Positions 59,350 through 64,000 of a DNA stretch of 64,000 nt are shown here, piece after piece; position 1 is the first letter of the stretch, and every line of letters begins with the position of its first letter. The position numbers and the translations under genes were made by a program. The notes under the pieces are model-generated. The model was not told the origin of the DNA. It made no database searches and saw only the letters and a list, made by a program, of their open reading frames with translations. Source of the stretch: JADFNB01 sp036397455 (GTDB lineage: Bacteria > Gemmatimonadota > Gemmatimonadetes > Gemmatimonadales > GWC2-71-9); NCBI GenBank assembly GCA_036397455.1, contig DASWIX010000078.1, positions 66,771-130,770 of the forward strand, in the 5' to 3' direction.

Positions 59350-62300
59350 TCATTTCGAAGCCTGCCGAATCTTTCCCTGATTCGCGAATAGATTCACGGC
59401 CCAATAGACACTCGTGTTGTCTACAGCCACCCCGATTGTGTTTGCCTCGTTCGAGATCGTCGTTACGGATCCTCCTCCAACAGGGACCTTCCGCACGGTC
59501 CCAGGACTGGTGAATTCAATCCAGTACACGTCCGATGCATCGACCGTGAGTCCTGCGGGACATGTCGAGCCAGACGCAAGGGTTGTAACTGAACCGCCGT
59601 CCGTTGGCATGCTCTTCACCAGGCCGGTACCGCATTCTACCCAGTACAGAGTTCCACCACTGAGAATCATCGCGCTCGGCTCTCCAGTCCCCACTGCCGA
59701 AGGGGTACCGCCTGAGACTGGCACCCTCATGATCGTGGTTGCGTCGTCCCAGAAGTAGACGAAGGCACTGTCAGTTGCTATGGCCGTTCCCATCGTGACG
59801 ATGCCATTCGAACCGCTACTCACGAGAGTTGTAACCGTGCCACCAGCCTTCGGCACTCTGAGTACTGCTGCATCAGGACTTAGTGGTCCGTCGACGAAGT
59901 AGACATAGCTTGCATCAAGCGCCATGTTGTTCTGCGCCCTAAACAAGGCAGTGGCCAGCGTCGTGACTGATCCGCCGCTGATAGGTACCTTCTTCAATGA
60001 ACCGGTGCCTAGGGTAGCACCAAATTCAAGCCAGTAGACCGATGACTCGTCAACGGCGATGGCGGTAGGGAATTCCAGCCCACTTGAAAGCGTTCTAACG
60101 ATGCCCCCGACAATCGGCACGGACCGGACGGCTCCTGGATTGGCCTTCTCCACCCAGAACGCCTCCTGCGCATTGATCGCGATATCCCATGGGCTGTCGA
60201 GTCCGTCGGCTAACGTGCCGCTCGTTGTTGCCCCAGCGGTGTTCGAATAGGCGGAGCTTCCGATCGCATTGAAGGCCGCGACTTGATAGTTGTACCTCGT
60301 GTCTGCGGAGAGACCTTCATCGGTATATGCCGTCACGTTGGCATCCACGGTGGCGATCTCCTCGAAGTTTTCGCACCCGACACCCTGACACCGCTCAATC
60401 CGGGAGCCGTCTTCGTTCGTGGCGTTGTCCGTCCAGGTGAGATCGATCTGGCTAACCGAGATGGCCGTTGCGCTGAGATTGCTCGGCGCCGCTGGCGGGG
60501 CGGACACCGTGACCTCGGCTGCCCCTGATACACCACCACTGGTAGCAGTTATAGTGGCCGTACCGTTCCCCACCGCCGTTGCGACTCCCTCTGCATCCAC
60601 GGTCGCGACAATCTCATCGCTGCTGGACCAGATGAACGAGCGTCCTTCCAGTGCATTGGCGCTTGCGTCCAGAACTTCAGCCGATAGCGCAACCGTGTCA
60701 CCGATCGCAGTAAGCGTCGTATCGGAGGGCGAGATAACATTCGAAACCGCGCCACGAGTTCCGACCAGGATCCTCCCGGTAGGGCCGTCTACATACACTT
60801 CACCGACTGAGAACCCCCACACGACATCAGCACCACATCCGCAGGGGACCGAATCCCAAGTGGCGCCATCGAACTGGAGGACACCGAAGTCCCACGGAAC
60901 GTACATCTCGCCGGAGGATGCACCCCAAATGTCGTGTTGTCCCGATGTCGCGCCGGTGCTCGACGCGGTCCAGTCCGTTCCGTCGAAGCGAAGTATCTGA
61001 CCGGTGTTGCCGGCACCAACGGCGTAAATGTCGGTCGTGTCCGTGCCCCAGAGAGCCGCGAGTCGCTGTATTGAGCCGCTGTTCATCGGGCCCCACGAGT
61101 TGCCGTCGAATCGGAGGATCGTGCCACTGCTGCCGACGGCGAAGACGTTGTTTGACGAGGTTCCCCACACATCGTCAAGTTCGGCTGTAGTCCCGCTGTT
61201 CATATCACTCCAGACCGACCCGTCGAAATGCCATATGGTGCCGTTGTCGCCGACGGCGAAGACGTCAGTGGGTGAGCTTCCCCACACAGCACGGAGCTGA
61301 TCCGTGACGGTACCGGTCGTGATGGTCGACCAAGTGCCGTCGAAATGCACGATTGTGCCAGCGGCACCTACGGCGTACACATTGGCGCAGGACGTCCCCC
61401 AGACGCCGTGCAGAGTCTCAGACGTTGGGCTCGTCATGGAACTCCAAGCGGCGCCGTCGAATCGAAGGATCGTACCACCGCCTCCTACGGCGAACACGTC
61501 GGTCGGCGAGCACCCCCAGATCCCCAGGATTCCACTCTGCGTGGGGATAGGCATGGCAGTCCAGCCACCGACGGGCGTCGTGCCCGGGGTCTCCACCGTG
61601 AGAAGCGCATATCCAGTCTCACCATCCACGGTGGCGGAGACGGTCGCTTGGCCGCTGGCGACGGCCGTGGCCTGGGCTGTCGTGGCGTCCAACGCGGTAA
61701 CGGTCGCGACGTTGGGGTTGAGGTGCTCCCACGTAAACGTCTTGCCAGAGATCGTATCTCCCGCGGAGCTGAGGGCGTGGGCCGTAAAGGTGGTACTGGC
61801 ACCAGCGCCGGAGATGCTCGCACCCGCTGGGGTCACGCGTACGAACGCGGTCGTCGGCGGCGCCGGGTCCACTTCGTGCGCCACCCCCGCCGACGTGCTC
61901 CCCATAAAATTCCCATCCCCCGCGTAGGTCGCCACCAGCGTTTTTGGCCCCGCCGTCGTCGAGACTAACTCACACTGCCCCGCGGCCACCGTTTCCACAC
62001 AACTGTCCGTCCCGTCCGTCACCGTCACGTTCCCCGTCGGCGTCCCCACTCCCGGCGGTACCGGATCAACGCTAAACGTGACCGTGTACGGCTCCCCTGC
62101 CACCGACGGGTCCGGATCATCCCCGGGGATCGTCGTGGTCGTCGCCGCCCGGTCTACCTGATGCGCATCCCCCGCCGATGTGCTCCCCATGAGATTCCCA
62201 TCCCCGGCGTACGTCGCCGTGAGCGTCTTTGCCCCCGCCGTGGTGGACGCAACGTCGCAACCTCCAACGCCGTCGTCGGCCAGAGCGAGGGTTGCCACGC

Positions 62301-64000
62301 ATTCGTCCGTCCCATCGCTCACCGTCACGTCCCCGGTCGGCGTCCCCGCCCCCGGCGCCACCGCGGCCACCGTGAACGTCACCGCATACGCCTGCCCCAC
62401 CACCGACGGATCCGGGTCATCGCTGGTGATCGTCGTAACGGTTGCCGCGGGGTCCACCTGGTGCGGCTCCTCCGCCGACGTGCTCCCAAGGAAGTTCCCA
62501 TCCCCGGCGTACGTCGCGACCAGCGTCTTCGCCCCCGCGGTAGTCGACGTGAGCGAGCAGCTCCCCACCGCCACCGTCCCCACGCAACTGTCCGTCCCAT
62601 CCGTCACCGTCACGTTCCCCGTCGGCGTCCCCGCCCCCGGCGCCACAGGCACCACCGTGAAGGTCACCGTGTACGCCTCCCCCACTACCGACGGGTCGGG
62701 ATCGTCGCCAGTAATCGTCGTGGTGGTCCCCGCCGGGTCCACCTGATGCGCCACTCCATCCGATGTGCTCCCCATGGAATTCGCATCTCCCGCATACGTC
62801 GCCGTGAGCGTCTTCGCCCCCGCCGTGGTGGACGAAAGGGGGCAACTCCCAACCCCATCGTTGGCCACAGTGAGGGTCCCCACGCACTCGTCCGTCCCAT
62901 CACTCACCGTCACGTCCCCCGTCGGCGTCCCCGCCCCCGGCGCCACGGTGAAATTCACCGTGTACAGCTCCCCCACCACCGTCGGATCCGGATCGTCGCT
63001 GTCTATCGTCGTTGTCGTCGGCTGGCCGTCCACCTGGTGGGGCTCAGTGTCCGAACTGCTGCTGGAGTTCCCATCCCCGGCGTATGTCGCCTCCAGCGTC
63101 AGGGCCCCCACCATGGTGGAGGTCAGCACGCACTGTCCCACCACCACCGTCCCCACGCAGATGTTGCCCATCCCATCACTCACCGTCACGTTCCCGGTCG
63201 GGGTCCCCGCCCCCGGCGCCACCGCGGCCACCGTGAACGTCACCGTGTACTCCTCTCCCACTATCGACGGATCCGGGTCATCGCTGGTGATCGTCGTAAC
63301 GGTTGCCGCGGGGTCCACCAGGTGCGCCTCCCCCGCCGACGTGCTCCCAAGGAAGTTCCCATCCCCGGCGTACGTCGCGACCAGCGTCTTCGCCCCCGCG
63401 GTAGTCGACGTGAGCGAGCAGCTCCCCTCTGCCACCGTCCCCACACAACCATCCGTTCCATCCGTCACCGTCACGTTGCCCGTCGGCGTCCCCGCCCCCG
63501 GCGCCACCGCCGTCACCGCGAACGTTACCGTGTACGCCTCCCCAACAACCGACGGGTCGGGATCATCGCTGGTGATCGTCGTAACGGTTGCCGCAGGGTC
63601 CACCTGGTGCGGCTCCTCCGCCGACGTGCTCCCAAGGAAGTTCCCATCCCCGGCGTACGTCGCGACCAGCGTCTTCGCCCCCGCGGTAGTCGACGTGAGC
63701 GAGCAGCTCCCCGCCGCCACCGTCTCCACACAACTGGCTGTTCCATCACTCACCGTCACGTTGCCCGTCGGCGTCCCCGCCCCCGGCGCTACCGCGGCCA
63801 CCGTGAACGTCACCGTATACGCCTGCCCCACCACCGACGGATCGGGGTCATCCCCGGTGATCGTCGTGACGGTTTCCGCGGGGTCCACCTGGTGGTCCTC
63901 GGTGTCCGAACTGGGGCTGAAGTTCCCATCCCCGGCGTACGTAGCCGTGAGCGTCTTCGCCCCTGCCGTGGTGGACGTAACGTCGCAACCTCCAACGCCG
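59350..64000 (-). CDS. giant secreted Ig-like repeat/propeller protein, C-terminal part (runs off right edge)
   Basis: Over 1,540 codons open to the right edge, so the N-terminus is outside the window. From the N-terminal side: at least seven full Ig-like repeats of about 92 aa, each starting TTI..DDPDPSVVGE.YTVTF and ending TYAGDGNFLGSTS (61865-64000); a Big_2-like domain (about 61590-61860); a propeller of WG.SPTDVFAVG...I.HFDG.W repeats (60755-61575); a second Big_2 domain (60500-60740); an FN3 domain (60220-60500); and a C-terminal propeller of VYW...SGTVRKVPVGGGSVTTL blades (59353-60215). Such composites are typical of secreted surface or adhesive proteins. No catalytic motif is seen. 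Confidence 0.88.
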   Translation of the reverse strand, partial: GVGGCDVTSTTAGAKTLTATYAGDGNFSPSSDTEDHQVDPAETVTTITGDDPDPSVVGQAYTVTFTVAAVAPGAGTPTGNVTVSDGTASCVETVAAGSCSLTSTTAGAKTLVATYAGDGNFLGSTSAEEPHQVDPAATVTTITSDDPDPSVVGEAYTVTFAVTAVAPGAGTPTGNVTVTDGTDGCVGTVAEGSCSLTSTTAGAKTLVATYAGDGNFLGSTSAGEAHLVDPAATVTTITSDDPDPSIVGEEYTVTFTVAAVAPGAGTPTGNVTVSDGMGNICVGTVVVGQCVLTSTMVGALTLEATYAGDGNSSSSSDTEPHQVDGQPTTTTIDSDDPDPTVVGELYTVNFTVAPGAGTPTGDVTVSDGTDECVGTLTVANDGVGSCPLSSTTAGAKTLTATYAGDANSMGSTSDGVAHQVDPAGTTTTITGDDPDPSVVGEAYTVTFTVVPVAPGAGTPTGNVTVTDGTDSCVGTVAVGSCSLTSTTAGAKTLVATYAGDGNFLGSTSAEEPHQVDPAATVTTITSDDPDPSVVGQAYAVTFTVAAVAPGAGTPTGDVTVSDGTDECVATLALADDGVGGCDVASTTAGAKTLTATYAGDGNLMGSTSAGDAHQVDRAATTTTIPGDDPDPSVAGEPYTVTFSVDPVPPGVGTPTGNVTVTDGTDSCVETVAAGQCELVSTTAGPKTLVATYAGDGNFMGSTSAGVAHEVDPAPPTTAFVRVTPAGASISGAGASTTFTAHALSSAGDTISGKTFTWEHLNPNVATVTALDATTAQATAVASGQATVSATVDGETGYALLTVETPGTTPVGGWTAMPIPTQSGILGIWGCSPTDVFAVGGGGTILRFDGAAWSSMTSPTSETLHGVWGTSCANVYAVGAAGTIVHFDGTWSTITTGTVTDQLRAVWGSSPTDVFAVGDNGTIWHFDGSVWSDMNSGTTAELDDVWGTSSNNVFAVGSSGTILRFDGNSWGPMNSGSIQRLAALWGTDTTDIYAVGAGNTGQILRFDGTDWTASSTGATSGQHDIWGASSGEMYVPWDFGVLQFDGATWDSVPCGCGADVVWGFSVGEVYVDGPTGRILVGTRGAVSNVISPSDTTLTAIGDTVALSAEVLDASANALEGRSFIWSSSDEIVATVDAEGVATAVGNGTATITATSGGVSGAAEVTVSAPPAAPSNLSATAISVSQIDLTWTDNATNEDGSRIERCQGVGCENFEEIATVDANVTAYTDEGLSADTRYNYQVAAFNAIGSSAYSNTAGATTSGTLADGLDSPWDIAINAQEAFWVEKANPGAVRSVPIVGGIVRTLSSGLEFPTAIAVDESSVYWLEFGATLGTGSLKKVPISGGSVTTLATALFRAQNNMALDASYVYFVDGPLSPDAAVLRVPKAGGTVTTLVSSGSNGIVTMGTAIATDSAFVYFWDDATTIMRVPVSGGTPSAVGTGEPSAMILSGGTLYWVECGTGLVKSMPTDGGSVTTLASGSTCPAGLTVDASDVYWIEFTSPGTVRKVPVGGGSVTTISNEANTIGVAVDNTSVYWAVNLFANQGKIRQASK
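61865..64000 (-). repeat. tandem ~280-bp coding repeats (Ig-like array)
   Basis: Seven complete units and one at the window edge. Several units are nearly identical at DNA level; for example the stretches around 62450-62580 and 63590-63715 share long runs, while two units differ in length where VNFTVAPG replaces the longer TVAAVAPG form. The pattern indicates recent duplication and gene conversion within the array. Confidence 0.85.

Noticed and set aside
61865..64000. Regularly spaced repeats considered as a CRISPR array
   Set aside because: The units are about 280 bases, coding and in frame with Ig-like protein repeats; there are no short repeats with unique spacers.

Overview
This 64 kb window is high-GC chromosomal DNA, most likely from a Gemmatimonadota bacterium or a close relative. 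The phylum is inferred from gene content, not from a marker gene: several Hanks-type Ser/Thr kinases share the N-terminal signature ADRYTIEREL..GGMATVYLA and carry extracytoplasmic TolB-like, propeller or PEGA regions, and they sit among many secreted peptidases (S9, M28, M20, GGT). There is no rRNA, no phage and no intact transposase.

Layout. 1-0.7 kb: 5' part of an FHA-domain gene, a 54-aa Cys-motif protein and two tandem tRNA-Glu genes. 0.7-2.7 kb: a compact lower-GC island bounded by perfect 21-bp inverted repeats, carrying three overlapping genes led by a TIGR04255-like protein; it lies directly upstream of the tRNA promoter. 2.7-7.1 kb: two c-di-GMP enzymes (PAS-GGDEF-EAL and membrane-GGDEF). 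7.1-18.5 kb: a class-V aminotransferase fold protein, a histone-deacetylase-like amidohydrolase, a kinase with TolB/TPR sensor, lipoproteins, an S9 peptidase and an RND/MMPL transporter. 18.6-29.3 kb: amino-sugar block with a NagB/PIG-L fusion, a GALK2-like N-acetylgalactosamine kinase candidate, nucleotidyltransferase, sodium/sugar symporter and GH20 hexosaminidase, interleaved with FeoB and a FeoA-domain protein.

29.6-48 kb: M28 peptidase, then two similar signalling neighbourhoods, each with an Arg-rich DRR-repeat/zinc-ribbon protein followed by a near-duplicate PP2C phosphatase; the second also has a kinase. Between them lie a UPF0182 membrane protein and a gamma-glutamyltransferase whose N-terminus is a truncated kinase start. 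M20 peptidase, a MATE transporter and a second kinase relic follow. 48.5-53.5 kb: RecQ, tRNA-Trp between two hairpin-rich heptamer repeats, a beta-barrel protein, two tandem 121-bp multi-hairpin repeats, an ECF sigma/anti-sigma pair and a DUF427-like protein.

53.6-54.8 kb: a decayed type I-C CRISPR-Cas locus. Fragments of cas7, cas4 and CRISPR repeat are still in canonical order on the minus strand, interrupted by an inverted MNT/HEPN toxin-antitoxin pair whose HEPN gene is cut at the cas7 junction. 54.9-59.2 kb: a four-gene operon with 4-nt overlaps (zinc-ribbon kinase with PEGA domains, PEGA protein, TPR-like secreted protein, outer-membrane barrel). 59.35 kb to the edge: the 3' part of a giant secreted protein with at least seven nearly identical Ig-like repeats plus Big_2, FN3 and propeller modules.

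The most unusual items are the inverted-repeat-bounded three-gene cassette, the CRISPR I-C fossil with its TA insertion, the kinase-GGT fusion and the paired DRR/zinc-ribbon plus PP2C modules.
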